The notes: generated from the letters alone by a model not told the origin. A stretch of 64,000 nt of DNA from Macrosoma leucophasiata (GCA_036365455.1 JAWQUS010000011.1:1136001-1200000); one strand, 5' to 3'. Positions 31,080 to 42,998 are shown, counted from the first letter of the stretch. Numbers and translations are program-made.

Positions 31080-31728
31080 TTAAACAAAATGTAAAGAAAA
31101 CCTATATTTGGCCTATAATGGTAGAGGCCACAATAATGAATAGACTTAGTATGTACTGAGTTAAAGCTGCGGATTGGTGAATACGAATTACGAGTATACT
31201 GTTGTATTTAGCCATTGGATAAGACTTAAGAGGGCCCTCCGGAATCGACAAACGAGTTCAACTTTCAGAAATTGAATTACTATTTTATTTTCGCTCTTTG
31301 TCTGTGACGTAGAATAGAAATGCATATATTATATTCATTTATTTTTTATACCGCGTATTAAATAAACCCTTAGATATATTTAACGTTTTTTTGGTAATGA
31401 TTCTGTGTTATCAAATGTTTTTGTTGTCTTATTATTATGGATGAAATCACCTGAAATAAATCTATTTATGTTTCATATACATACTTAAAATGTAACAGGC
31501 CCGTCCGCACTTTATTCCCGTGTGTCCACATGTCGAGACCCATATCATTCATGGTGGCTCAGTCATGATAGAAATGTACATAATTTACTACTCCACAAAA
31601 GCTGAGTCGATTCGCCAAATGAAATATATGTTTTCATTTCCAATATTTGATATTCCTTTGGATTTAGTCTTGATTTCTGGACTTTACACACTAGATTTAT
31701 TCTTGGATTCAATGAATCTTCTTTACAT
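31080..31728. other. spacer, nothing recognised
   Basis: The 60-70-codon ORFs on both strands at 31520-31748 overlap each other and have no recognisable content. Confidence 0.35.
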
Positions 31729-31729
31729 A

Positions 31730-32480
31730 TTTTGAAAGTGGCAAACAAACCCGCAGTTTATGCACATCTACACAAACATCAGAGGTCAAAATACTGATGC
31801 TTTTCCACCGATTACCGTGCTATAGATTACCGTATAAGCGGAACACGATCGTGCTGAAAACTAACATATTTTTTTATGTAACGGAGGTGACAAACAAGCA
31901 TGCAGTTCACATAGGTGTTAAGTGATCACTGCAATCTATAGACACCTTACAAAAACCAGATGCAGTCCACTACCAACTAAGTGGAACACGGTAGTGTTGA
32001 ATTGGCCTTAGGAACTCTGCCGGTGAATGACAAAGAATGACTCTTTTTCTTTTCTTTTTACTCTTTTCTATCAGTTTGTAAAGGGGAAATGAGACATTCT
32101 ACTGATATACTTTTTACATTAGCATATTATATTTAGTTTTATATTAGTGATATTCTTGAGTTTACATATATTTTTTAACTTGTTTGACATGTAGGTATAT
32201 GAATTATTATTCACTTTAATTTATTTTGTTTATTTTTGACGTGTCATAAGAGGTGCCTGTCACCCTAAATTAATAAATGAGTTTCTGATTCTGATTCTAA
32301 TTCTGATTCTGAATACAGCAGCAGAGCAAAACTTAGGTTTAGGTCTCAGGGTGGCAACGCACCTGATCTGCATTTTGACCTCTGGTTTTTGTGTAGATGT
32401 CTATAGGCTGCAGTCATTATTTAACATCAATGTGAGCTGCATGCTTGTTTGCGAACTTCTTTACATAAAAACAAAAAAAA
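31730..32480. mobile_element. cluster of S1 fragments around a LINE 3' end
   Basis: Two degraded minus-strand S1 pieces (31730-31867; 31868-32003), then a plus-strand S6 LINE 3' end (32018-32325, ending GAATAAATGAG... counterpart TTAATAAATGAGTTTCTGAT plus (GATTCT)n), then a plus-strand S1 3' half (32326-32480). The S6 copy is the only one in plus orientation and reads from GGAACTCTGCCGGTGAATG. Confidence 0.65.
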
Positions 32481-32980
32481 ACTACCTATAAAGATAACCA
32501 ACGAAAGCAACGGCCTGGTGAAGTTGAGCTCGGACCTATAACCTCTAGGTTGGAGTACCTCTTAGTAGATTATTACCACAAGCTTACAAACTTTTACATT
32601 TTGACAAATAATGACTACGCGGCACGTGCTTATTGCGTTATCAAAACTTTCTTAATTTTGAAAACAATATACAATATTTACTTTTGAATCCTGCCAGCCT
32701 ATTAGTTTTGAAATAAGAATACGTGAGCAAGCTTTGAGTGGAATCACCTTTTTGTATAGAGCCAAGATTGAAATCGGAGTAATAAAATATAAATACACGT
32801 AATCTAATTACAAACTTTAGTTTGTCTCAGGTCAGTTCGTATTTTAAATATTAATTTTAGTTTAATATACGCGAGATAAATCCGAAAACCAGTGTTATTT
32901 TAATGAATTTCTATTTGTTAGAAATAACAAAGAACAGACGATTTTTTTAATATTAAATATAATAAATAAATTATTTGTAT
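32480..32980. other. spacer with Penelope-terminal scrap
   Basis: At 32850-32915 TTTAGTTTAATATACGCGAG and ATAAATCCG match the 31-kb Penelope terminal sequence. Other sequence unrecognised. Confidence 0.45.
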
Positions 32981-32983
32981 GCA

Positions 32984-33229
32984 TTTTGCATTTGCAAGCC
33001 ACTACTACTACGCTTGGGTCCCGGGTTTGATTCCCAAGTCGGGGGCTATCAGAGTTTCCTCGTAACTTGGAGTGTGGTAATGATGGAAACGGAGATGTCA
33101 ACAGGCTCGCCACTTGATACAGGGGCGAAACTTAACCGGCAAATCGAGGGTGTATGCATGTATACTTAAATGCATGCAGATTTAAAAAAATACTTTGCCT
33201 ATCCCTTCTGGGATTACAGCCGTAAAGTA
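32984..33229 (+). mobile_element. tRNA-derived SINE S4, diverged
   Basis: Box B region GGGTTTGATTCCCAAG, then TCAGAG followed directly by TTTCCTCGTAACTTGGAG (central deletion), end CCTTCTGGGATTACAGCCGT. Confidence 0.7.
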
Positions 33230-33382
33230 AATTTTTTTTTTAATCATTGAGTTCAAATTCGAATCAAATAAATTACACAAGTATCAATTATTTATTTATT
33301 TATTCTTCAATGCACCGCGTACATTAGGCGGACTTAATGCCACTAGGTATTTTGAGGCAATTATCAGTTTATCTTTAAGATT

Positions 33383-33790
33383 TTTTATGTTATGAAAGTG
33401 GCAAACAATCATGCAGTTCACATTGATGTTAAATGATGACTGCAGCCTATATGCCAGAGGTCAAAATGCGGATGCGTGACCACTTTTGAGGCTTAAGGCA
33501 GAGAATATGTAATAATACTACGTACAGAATGGACACTTCGACGTCCCGCCCGATTTGCACACATACACAGCTCCTTCCTCTCTTATGGGCGACGGTTGGT
33601 ATTTTGTACGTGCTACGCACACAGGTGCGCGTGTAAATACACGTCACTGATGGATAGAAACCAAATTAAGCGTTTGTATGGAATTATGGCGGAGTGTCCG
33701 CGGTGTGCTTAAGGTGTTATGCCTCTGTGCCGGTAATTACAGAGCCGTACATTACCACCTGACCGGAACACGATAGTGTTGAAAAATTCC
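33383..33790 (-). mobile_element. S1 repeat split by a 7-bp-duplication element
   Basis: S1 minus strand at 33383-33498 and 33708-33790, truncated at its 5' end. The interrupting 209-bp element lies between CTTAAGG duplicates, which the S1 consensus (GCCTAAGG) shows once. Confidence 0.8.
33499..33707 (+). mobile_element. 209-bp element with 7-bp target duplication, copy 2
   Basis: CAGAGAATATGTAATAATAC to GTCCGCGGTGTG, flanked by CTTAAGG at 33492-33498 and 33708-33714. Shares about 80-90% with 19144-19364 by eye, including GAATGGACACTTCGACGTCC and GCGTTTGTATGGAATT. Confidence 0.8.
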
Positions 33791-33794
33791 TAAA

Positions 33795-34430
33795 AAAATA
33801 CTGTACGAACTGTATTTATATTATAATTATCTCTACGTTATTCCAAAAGCCAAACCCATTCGTAAGTAAGGGTAAGGTTCTTAATAAGTAACAACGCTCC
33901 CGGTTATGTTTACACTATAATCCACAACTTAGAATAAACATTTCTAGTCAATGTGAAACAGTAATGGTTGTGGGAGGAACCCGATTATTGTTTACATGTT
34001 TAATGTTTGTTACAATAATTGTAATCAAGAATTTGACTCGTGTTTTCTGGGTCATGAAAATAATAAACAAACAATACACAATTAAGTATTAATTGTAACT
34101 CTGTAATTGGGTATTTGATGAGGTATAAATTTACTGTTTTACATGACATAGTCCAAAAGTAACATGGAAATAAAAAGTATTTATATACATCTGCAAAAAT
34201 CTGTGCGTCATTGTTTGAGATAGAAAAATATTACAAAATAAAGTGAAAATTTAAGCTCAAAATAAAAATTATATCACTTTTAAAATCCATGTGCAAACCC
34301 CTACATCTTTTAATGAATACAATTTTTAATTATATTTTATTTACCAAAAAACAATATTGATGAACATATTTTAATCTTTCTTCAGTTCGGTGTTGATTTG
34401 AAGATGAAAGATGTACGAGTATACTGTTTT
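33795..34430. other. AT-rich spacer, nothing recognised
   Basis: No feature. Confidence 0.35.
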
Positions 34431-34431
34431 A

Positions 34432-34717
34432 TGTTTTTTATTGTGATGGAAGTGGCAAACAAGCATGCAGCTCACATTGATGTTAAATGATGACTGCATC
34501 CTATAAACACCCACACAAAGACCAAGGTCAAAATGCAGATGCGTTACCACTCCTGAAGCCTAAGGTGTTATGCCTCTGTGCCGGAAATTACAGGGCCGTA
34601 CATTACCACCTGACCGGAACACAATAGTGCTGAACACTACCATTTAGCGGCAAGTATATTAGGTAATGCGGTGGTGCCCAAGCCCACTAGTTTCATCACT
34701 GAAGCTCCACCACCAGT
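34432..34717 (-). mobile_element. S1 repeat, full length
   Basis: Minus strand; start ACTGGTGGTGGAGCTTCA with several changes in the 5' stem. Confidence 0.8.
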
Positions 34718-34719
34718 AA

Positions 34720-35393
34720 AAATCAATATAAGTCCTACTACATACATATGTTTTAAACGGAAAAAATGCAAAAAGTAAAATTTACATCATTCCTTCAGCC
34801 AATAAAAATAGATGAAAAAAAATCATCTCATTAGCCGCCCAGCAACCGATATCTTGACCGGGTCAGGGATCTTTAGAAACTGGGTCATTGCACGACCCAT
34901 CAAGATCTAATCACTGAATTTTAAAACACGAACAACTTGCGTTTGAGTGCATACGAGTATCATGTCACTTGGCAACGTAGGTTTTAAGTGACGTAGGAGA
35001 AGTTTGTTTAGTATTTTTTTACGATATGAAGTATCAAATACATATTATGAAGTATCAAATACATTTCATATTAATATCATTCTAGCCTATAAACATGTAC
35101 ATAGCAACCAGAGATTTCAATACAGATATATGTCATCACGGACTTTTTTTCAGATCTACCAAAGAGAAAAAAATCCAACATTCCTTGTTTTGTTATACCA
35201 CAAACAGCAGCGTCTCCAATGAAAGCTCCCAGGGGACTTAATTTTTTTTCCGATACCGATACTCTATATATATTCAAATCACAAACCTTCTCATGAATTA
35301 GTTTATCTATCGGTGAAAACTGTATGAAAATCCGTGAAGTCTTTAAACAGACAGACTAGATAGATACACAGTCTGTACAGCCTATAAATAAAT
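34720..35393. other. spacer with a 21-bp doublet
   Basis: ATGAAGTATCAAATACAT occurs twice in tandem at 35025-35062. Otherwise unrecognised. Confidence 0.4.
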
Positions 35394-35395
35394 AA

Positions 35396-35753
35396 TCTAT
35401 ATATATAAAAATCAATTGTTGTTCGTTAGTCTCGCTAAAACTCGAGAACGGCTACATCGATTTGGTTAATTTAAGTTTTAAATTATTTTTGGAAGCCCAG
35501 GGACGGTTTTAAAGGTGAGAAAAAATCGAATAATTGCCGGGAAAACCCCAAAAACAGCCCTTTTCTTTTTTCCCGTACAAACGTTTTCTTACTAAAACGT
35601 AGACTCAATTTGAGCTTTATTGCTATTAAATATAGTTCATATTAAATTACAAGCACTCACTGTTGTCTAAGCAATGTAGGTAGTAGGTAGTGTTCCTAAC
35701 GTCAAAGAGTCAACAAATCTTTTTAACAGGACGAAGTCTGTCGGGTCCGCTTG
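35396..35753 (+). mobile_element. non-autonomous Helitron, degenerate 3' end
   Basis: Starts A|TCTATATATATAAAAATCAA, carries CTCGCTAAAACTCGAGAACG like the copies at 6081 and 39924, and ends ACGAAGTCTGTCGGGTCCGC then TTGT in place of CTAGT. About 100 bp longer than its relatives. Confidence 0.65.
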
Positions 35754-35759
35754 TTCAAT

Positions 35760-37590
35760 ATAATTATGTATTTTGTATTATTTTAAAAGATTGTATGCAT
35801 ATTTTATTTTGTTTTATTATTGAATTGTGACATGATAGTAAACATTTTTTTATGATATTATTATTCTAGAAACATTTTGAATATTTTTGTTTTTGACATA
35901 ACAACTGACATTTAATGTTTATTTAGATATTAGCTTAAAGAAAAATTTAACCATACTGAAATTATTTTAATTATATTTTTTTCCTGTCGTTATTTTTAAA
36001 TTGTTATGTATTAATTTTCTGGCATATACGTTCTGACGTATTTTTCTGACGTATTTTTTCTTAAATTAGGTTGCGGCTCGGAGTCACTCATGAAAAAGTA
36101 TAACGCCCGGTAACGTAACGATGAGTCACCGAACGAGAGAGAGGCCTGCCGGACCGGCGAATGCCTTTCTACCGAGAAAAAGACGTTGTCACGTAAAATC
36201 TTCGCCCGTAAAACCGACTTTACAGGCAACCAGTTTTTTTTTTAAATGTATTTTCTTGTGTGGGTGTAATTTACCAGAATAAATAAATCACTCATTCATT
36301 CACAATGTCAGACAATAAAAGTTGCAAATAATTTGCGCTTCAAAAAAACTTTCTCAAAACTCATGAACCTCAGGTTTTAACAGCAATTTTTAAATAAACT
36401 TAAGCCAAGACAATAAGATACAATTAAAAAGATGACAAAAAATGATAATTATCTGTAAGTTCAGAGGTATTTGAACTTTGAGGTTCAAATTACGGGTTAC
36501 AATTTGAAATAGAAATAATTCATCGTAATTAAATTACGTTTTTGAATATGTTTCATTTTCAGACTTTAAAAAAATAATATAACAATATTTGATTGTTAAT
36601 TCTTATTCTAACACCAATGTACAATTCGATAACATTGTAGGTATATTCTTCATAAATGAACTGTTTATTTGGTGAGTGAATCATCTATGGTAATGCGTCG
36701 ATATCCACAATTTTTTTTATGACACCTTTTTTTGAAATAGGGAAATTAAAGAATTTGTCACTTATCAATTCTTTTCATTCAATTGTTCCGTTTCTTTTTA
36801 ATATATTTTGTGTTTTTAATTATCATTAGTTATTACCATCTGTGATAGTTAAACCCATTTCCCATAGTCCCATGTACCACATGTGTCTACCACATTTGTA
36901 TTGTTAAAACCATTGTGCCTGCATAAAAACAGTGAACGTGTTAAAGAAATAACCATGTAAAAGTTTTACAGGAGCCTAATCCCGTGTAACAGGCGGTCCC
37001 TTAACCTTTAAACGAGCAATTCTTATATCAAATCGTATATATGTACATATAGAATCAAGATCTCGGAAACGGCTCCAACGATTTTCTTGAAACTTACAGA
37101 TTAGGGGTTTTTCGGGTCAAGAAATCGATTTATTTAGGTTCCAGGTCCAAGAAAAGCTCGGTTCCAAGTTAATAATAAATTTTCTTCTTAACCGACGACT
37201 AACGCCATCTATTGATGAATAGAAGAACCATTAGTCTACTAACGTTAGTCGTATTTTTATCAAAGAAGAAGTGTTTGATTTGAGGTTAGACCAAAAAAAA
37301 CAATTGTTTTTATTCATATTTCTTCAGTATGCAATTCATACTAAATATAGTTTTCAAAAATCGCTACGGCTCGAAGCTCGTTCAACCAGGTACTTGTATG
37401 AAATATACGAATAAATGAATAAATAGAATAAATTAATAAATATGAATAAATGAATAAACCGACCTCTCTATTGGACTACCACGTGTAAATTGATGGGTTA
37501 AATCAATCATACGTTAAAAATGTTAAAAAATAAACATTTCATAAATAATTTCGTATTGAATTAAATTTTGCCAATACTTACTGATATTTT
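35760..37590. other. long AT-rich spacer
   Basis: No convincing gene. A LINE-like tail with AATAAATAAATCACTCATTC is near 36278. At about 37010-37400 AACGAGCAATTCTTATATC and AGCTCGTTCAACCAGG form distant inverted ends around text resembling lepidopteran Helitron/MITE sequence (ATCTCGGAAACGGCTCCAAC); I cannot fix its borders. Confidence 0.35.
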
Positions 37591-37872
37591 AATGGTGGTA
37601 AAGTTCCAGTGTAAGGACTCGAGGCCGTAAGCACTACCGCGTTACGTAATCTACATGCCACCAACCGGTAGTGTTCAGGACTATCGTGTTCCGGTAGATG
37701 GTAATGTATGGCCCCGTAATAACTATCACATAAACATAACAACTAAGATCTCAAGGTAGAAACGCATCTTTTGACCTCTTCTTTTTAGGTAGAGGCTAGT
37801 CTGCAATCATCTCTAAATACAGACTGATGTGAACTGGATGCCCGTTTTCCACCATCTTTATAAGAATAAACT
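37591..37872 (+). mobile_element. S1 repeat, old subfamily
   Basis: Full-length but highly diverged: TGGTGGTAAAGTTCCAGTG, GTGTTCCGGTAGATGGTAAT, ATGTGAACTGGATGCCCG. It shows that S1 was active over a long period. Confidence 0.65.
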
Positions 37873-37995
37873 TTACGCCACTGCATTTTATCTGCTTCCA
37901 AGTAGTATGGCAATAGTGCTAGGCAGAACACGATTATCTGATTAAAATAATCATTTGTAAACCCTTGGTTCAGCGATTGCAAAAGATTTTAAAGC

Positions 37996-38345
37996 CTTAT
38001 AAGAAACAATTCGTCTCTTATAATTTAAGACTCATAAGAAACAATTCGTCTCTTATAATTTAGGACTTATAAGAAACCATTCGTCTCTTATAATTTAGGA
38101 CTTATAAGAAACAATTCGTCTCTTATAATTGAGGACTTATAAGAAACAATTCGTCTCTCATAATTCAGGACTTATAAGAGACAATTCGTGTCTTATAATT
38201 CAGGACTTATAAGAAATAATTAATTTCTTATAATTCAGGACTTATAAGAAACAATTCGTCTCTTATAATTCAGGACTTATAAGAAACAATTCGTCTCTTA
38301 TAATTCAGAACTTATAAGAAACAATTAGTCTCTTATAATTTAGAA
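37996..38345. repeat. satellite array, 10 x 35 bp, palindromic monomer
   Basis: CTTATAAGAAAC starts at 37996, 38031, 38066, 38101, 38136, 38171, 38206, 38241, 38276 and 38311, an exact 35-bp period. Each monomer contains TTATAAGA and TCTTATAA as inverted arms with an AATTC-like centre. No insertions between units. Not a CRISPR: the units abut without spacers and the genome is eukaryotic. Confidence 0.9.
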
Positions 38346-38452
38346 CTTTGGTTTGCATCCAGAAATGCGACTGAAATCAATGATGTTATTAATACTGAAA
38401 TATTCACTTATAATAAACAAAACTCTGTGACTGTTTGCCAAATTCAAAACAT

Positions 38453-38985
38453 TAAAAAACCGGTCAAGTACGTATCGGACCACACGCAGTGTAGGGTTCC
38501 GTAGTTAGGTTTGAATAATGTAATGAAAAAAATAAATAAGTATCTTCTATGGAGTTGTTTGAAATTTTCAAGTAAATTACATTTGGTCGACTATTACTCG
38601 CAAACTTAAGTGTGATAGTTTTAAAATAACGAAAATTGGTACTTTAAAGCTTACTATGTCAGGAACAGTTACGTAAATCGAAAAATGTATTTAACACACC
38701 CTTAACATTTTTGAAAGACCTATCCAACGATATACTATAGAGAAAATGTGAAATAAAAAATTATCCGTGCGTTACATGTAGGGGAGGTACCTTAAATAAT
38801 TTTATTGTTCATTGTTTTATTCTACCATTTTGTGGGCGTGATTAAGGTGTACGCTTGTGCCAAATTTCAAGTCTCTAGTACCAAAAGTTTTAGCGTTCAA
38901 CCGCGGACGGACAGACAGACAGACAGACAGACTGACATGGCGAAACTATCAGGGTTCCTTGTTTACTACGGAACCCCAAAAATTG
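38453..38985. mobile_element. MITE-like repeat with (GACA)n
   Basis: Left part AACCGGTCAAGTACGTATCG and AGGGTTCCGTAG; right part has GACGGACAGACAGACAGACA, ATCAGGGTTCCTTG and CTACGGAACCCC. GGGTTCCGTAG/CTACGGAACCC are inverted near the ends. A partial second copy is at 43935-44102. Confidence 0.6.
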
Positions 38986-39299
38986 TTAATAAATTGCAAG
39001 CACAAGTCAATAATAGGACTTAAGTAGGCTGATTATCAAGAAGACCTTTGTGGTTGGTATATCAGCAAATCAATTCATGTAACCATGTCAACAAGGGCCA
39101 ACACAGTTAAAAATGTAAGGAGTATCTCTTAATCGATCCCTTGCAAACTGCAGTGTTCGATCTGCAACCGGGTCAGTGGGGCGTTCACCGCGCGACCCCT
39201 TAGCTGCCAACCTTCCAGCATGCAATCAAATGTTTGTCATGCAATCTGATTGCATTCGTTCCGTCTTTTATTGAAGTGATTTGCGTAATGATTTTTGAT

Positions 39300-39800
39300 T
39301 TGAATTTGAATTGTTCATTTTTTCAGTACTTTTAAAGAAAAAGAGACCCTTTAAGGAGAACTACTTGCTGTTTTTCTGCGTGTTGATTTCTCTGTGTGGC
39401 TATCTATCTATATATTTATTTTTGAATGCATGTATTTCTTCATATATGCAGCTTGCATTATATCGACAGATAGCGGAAAAAACATTTCCATCAGTGTGTT
39501 TTTTATGTCTGTTTCGTTATCTGTCACTCTGTCTGTTTTTCCCTTTATCTATTTCTTGATGTTAGCATATTTCTTTGTCTTTCTGACTGTCTTTTTAGCT
39601 ATCTTTCTCTATTCATCTGAACGTTTATCGGTATTTTTCTGTCTATCTTTCGGCTTTCGGTCTGCTTTTTTTACTGTCATTTCCTTCCAACGGTCTACTT
39701 CTCTATCTGTCTTCCTCTTTGTAATTGTGTAAACCCTATTTTCAAGGACTCGCTTAAAAGTTTTTGTCTAAGACCTTCTCTCATTTTGTCTATTTTCCTT
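39300..39800 (+). repeat. pyrimidine-rich degenerate (CTGT/CTTT) tract, copy 1
   Basis: Long T/C-biased stretch (TCTGTC, TCTTTC, TTTCTG). The ORFs here (82 and 112 codons, rich in F, S, L, V) are low-complexity artefacts. Its right end (CCAACGGTCTACTTCTCTAT ... GTCTTCCTCT ... GTAAACC) is repeated at 40805-40895. Confidence 0.55.
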
Positions 39801-39923
39801 TTATTTCTTGTTGGATACTGTAAACTCACCATGTTTATGTTCTTGTATCTAATTTTGTTAATTTTTAATTTTATCTTCCCAAATCACTTTTATATTTTTA
39901 ATATGTAAATAATTAATTCTTCA

Positions 39924-40186
39924 TCTATATATACTCGTATAAAAATAAATTGCTGTTCGTTAGTCTCGCTAAAACTCGAGAACGGCTCCACCGATTTGGC
40001 TAATGTTGGTTTTGAATCATTTTCGAAAGTCCAGGGAAGGTTTAAAAGGTGAGAAAATATGATGAAATTGAAGGGAAATAGTAATAACCACAATTTCATT
40101 TTCCCATACAAATAGTCCGTATATATCAAACCTTTGACACATTATTTCAATCTGAGGCATTACGAAGTTTGCCGGGTGTCAGCTAG
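39924..40186 (+). mobile_element. short non-autonomous Helitron, intact ends
   Basis: 263 bp between A and T: A|TCTATATATACTCG ... GCCGGGTGTCAGCTAG|T. The 5' TC, the 3' CTAG and the A/T insertion site are all as expected for Helitrons. No ORF. Confidence 0.85.
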
Positions 40187-40337
40187 TATATTATATTTGT
40201 TACATTTCTTTTCATATATCTTGTGTTTTTGATTATTATTAGTGGTTTAACCTATACATGTTATATACCTAAAGTGACTCAGGTCGTTTTAAGAAAAATT
40301 ACCATGTGAAAGTGGTTTATCTATTCTTTATATATAT

Positions 40338-40618
40338 TCTATGTAATAAAAGTGGCATACAAGCATGCAGTTCACATTGATGTTAAGTGATGACTGCAGC
40401 CTATAGACAACCACACAATGGCCAGAGGTCAAAATGCAGATGCGCTGCCACTCCTGAGACATTAGGTGTTATGCCTCTGTGCCGGAAATTACAGGGCCGT
40501 ACATTACCATCTGTCCGGAACACGATAGTGATGAACACTACCATTTAGTGGCAAGTATATTAGGTAATGCGGTGGTGCCTACGCCCGCGAGCTCCATCAC
40601 TGGAGCTCTACCACCAGT
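40338..40618 (-). mobile_element. S1 repeat, full length
   Basis: Minus strand, start ACTGGTGGTAGAGCTCCA at 40618. Confidence 0.85.
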
Positions 40619-40639
40619 AAAATATCTAAATTCTATAGT

Positions 40640-40900
40640 AGGATTCTCAGATTTTCTGACTGTTTGTCTCGCTGTCTTTATGTCTTTCTATCTGTTTGAC
40701 CGTCTGCCACTGTTTATAAGACTTGTACGAGTATGTTTTTTCTATCGTCTGTTTTTCGGTGTCTTTGACGTTTAGTCTGTTTCTTTTTGATATTGTATCA
40801 CTGTATATTTCCAACGGTGTACCTCTTTGTCCGTCTTCCTCTATGTCTGCGGGTAAAGCTTACTATCAAGAACCCGTTTTAAAAGTATTTTTACGATTAC
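40640..40900 (+). repeat. pyrimidine-rich tract, copy 2
   Basis: TTTCTGACTGTTTGTCTCGC, GTCTTTATGTCTTTCTATC and CCAACGGTGTACCTCTTTGT parallel the tract at 39300-39800. Confidence 0.5.
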
Positions 40901-41039
40901 TGCGTAACTGTCTTGTAAACTGCTTTGGTAAATAATCAGGTTAGTGGAGCTTCACGCAACCCTTAATATGTCAACCTGCCAACATGCAATCAAATTTGCC
41001 GTCTTTTATTGAAATAATTGTAAATAATTAATTTCCATT

Positions 41040-42110
41040 CAAAAATCTCACGTACACGAGTGTCATCAAACTACATCAAATATTGCGTAACGTAATATGC
41101 TAAATCCAAGTAAGAATTAAAACTATCGAAAGGCGCAGTTTAATCCGTGTCCCCTCGCAAGCTTTACGAATGTCCAGGTCATTTTCAGTGCAATGGGAGT
41201 TATAATATTGATTTATATAGTAATTTGTTTGTATGATTTGATATTTTTTTATAAATTTGTGGAGGAACGGGTGGAAGTGTTCTTCCGACGAAAACGGAGA
41301 AGAACCTCCGACCAGGCGAGGTGGTAGCGCCTGGCGGGCCGCGGCCCAACGATTGACGTTGGGTCAATCGTTGGGCCGCGTCAAAGTTCAATTCCTACCT
41401 GAAGTCAAATTTTTCTTTCCATTTTTTTTTTAATTTCTAATGTCACTCGCATGTGTTATTGCGAAAAAATAAAAATATTAATATTAACTTTTTTACTTAT
41501 TTTACAAATATTCACATCATTGTTACGTATATTTTTTCTCTCATCGATCAATCACTGAATTGAAAAGACATTTTTTTTTAATGCAACATTTATATAAGAT
41601 CCTCTCAATTTCGTAGTCATAAAGATAAGTCTGTCTCCCTGCTTTAACAATAGATGCGCACTTTTCTCAGATCAGTGTCTTGACCGACTAAGTGAAACGC
41701 TTTCGTCCTCGTTTGCGTCTGTGATTTTTTTTTGTTCTTTCGTACCTACGCCTATGATAACATCAGCGATAACAGAATAACAGAATGCAAGTACTGAAAC
41801 TTTATATTTCCATGACGTGGGCCCATGGTCCCCATCACGCCCAACCAACACGAGACAAATGAGAAAAAAAGAAGCTCACTAGTTCGACGGTCGAACAGAT
41901 GAGAAAAACAATGTTCACTAGTTCGACGATGGAACTAATGAGAATAAGCTATAATGTTTAGGTTCCATACCTTAAAGGGAGAAACGGAACCATAAAATCA
42001 CTTGAACGTCTGTTTGTCATGACACAGCCGACTTTCTTTGATATTACTAAACAGGTTGAATTGAAATTAGGTACACGTACCTATGTAAATTAGAGATCCA
42101 AATAAGTAAG
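41040..42110. other. spacer with two repeat fragments
   Basis: 41245-41370 holds the inverted GC-rich block related to 250-345 (GCGCCTGGCGGGCCGCGGCC), with a local GTTGGG...CCCAAC hairpin. 41378-41475 is an S2b SINE tail. The remainder, including CACTAGTTCGACG twice near 41877-41930, is unassigned. Confidence 0.45.
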
Positions 42111-42112
42111 TA

Positions 42113-42385
42113 AGTAGAAAGAATGTCGAATGAGCGAATGACTAAACAGATAAACAATGCGAATGTGGATGGTTGCAAAGGCCCAGGAAGACCAAGACTG
42201 ACCTACCATGACCAAATAGGTCGAGTTCTGTCTGATGGTGGGGACAAAAGTCAATGTATGTATGAAGAGAATGATGAAGGTAGACGAGGCACGAGAGGTA
42301 TGTCAGGACCGGGATATCTGGCGCTCTACACTCTCTGCCTACCCCGTTAGGAACCTGGTGGCTGGAAGATACATACATATAATAA
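42113..42385 (+). pseudogene. LINE C-terminal fragment L7
   Basis: One frame reads CKGPGRPRLTYHDQIGRVL. After a frameshift the second reads VCMKRMMKVDEAREVCQD, then RDIWRSTLSAYPVR. This GRGRPR...DQI...CMKR...EAR.VC.DR..WRS pattern is the C-terminal end of a non-LTR retrotransposon polyprotein. Four copies occur in the window, suggesting a common 5'-truncated LINE. Confidence 0.75.
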
Positions 42386-42699
42386 GTAAGCGTAACGAAA
42401 ATAAACAAAATTTTAGATTGGCGGGTAATTTAAAACCTCTTCCCTTTTGAAATAGCTTAAAACATTTATAACATAAGCTTTCGAGAAATGTTTCTGTCCA
42501 GTTCGTGTCTGGTGACAATTTGTGGTCGCATACAGATGCACAGCGCGCTCTGTCGTGTAATAGATTTCAATTGGACAAAACGTTGCCGTTTTGTTTGGCA
42601 TCAAACTTGCTGTGTACACTTTGAATTTTGGCGTTTTCTTTGATCATTTATCAGTCACATTTAATTTTGTTTTTTTTTTCACTATAATGTCTGCTCTTT

Positions 42700-42998
42700 T
42701 AAAAAGCCTAGTGGCATCTAATCACTACTTCTACGATTACGGGTTCGATTCCCGAGTTGGGGGTTATCAGAGATAATGATGTTAATGATAAATGATAATG
42801 GTTTTATAGGGATTTTTTCCATTTTTTGCATTTTGCGTAGTAGTTTCCCAGTACCTCGAAGTTCGGTAATGCGCCCGGAGATGTCAACAGGCTCGCCACC
42901 TGATACATGGGCCAAAACTTAATCGGCAAATCGTGGGTGTTTGCATGTATGGTTGAATGCATACATTTACCACAGCTTACCTCAGGCGTGAAGTTACG
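42700..42998 (+). mobile_element. tRNA-derived SINE S4, diverged
   Basis: GCCTAGTGGCATCTAATCAC, box B GGGTTCGATTCCCGAG, then GTACCTCGAAGTTCGGTAAT. The central part has a GATAATGAT duplication, and the final CCCCTTCGGG segment is lost. Confidence 0.7.

Noticed and set aside
37996..38345. CRISPR-like regular array
   Set aside because: Units are contiguous 35-b copies without variable spacers, in a eukaryotic genome full of SINEs and LINEs. It is a satellite.
39394..39732. Multi-pass membrane protein of 112 residues
   Set aside because: The apparent F/S/L/V-rich protein is the translation of a pyrimidine-rich simple-sequence tract, open in two frames.
42235..42450. Separate genes for the two overlapping ORFs near 42.2 kb
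   Set aside because: They are two frames of one frameshifted LINE C-terminal fragment (L7), repeated at three other places.
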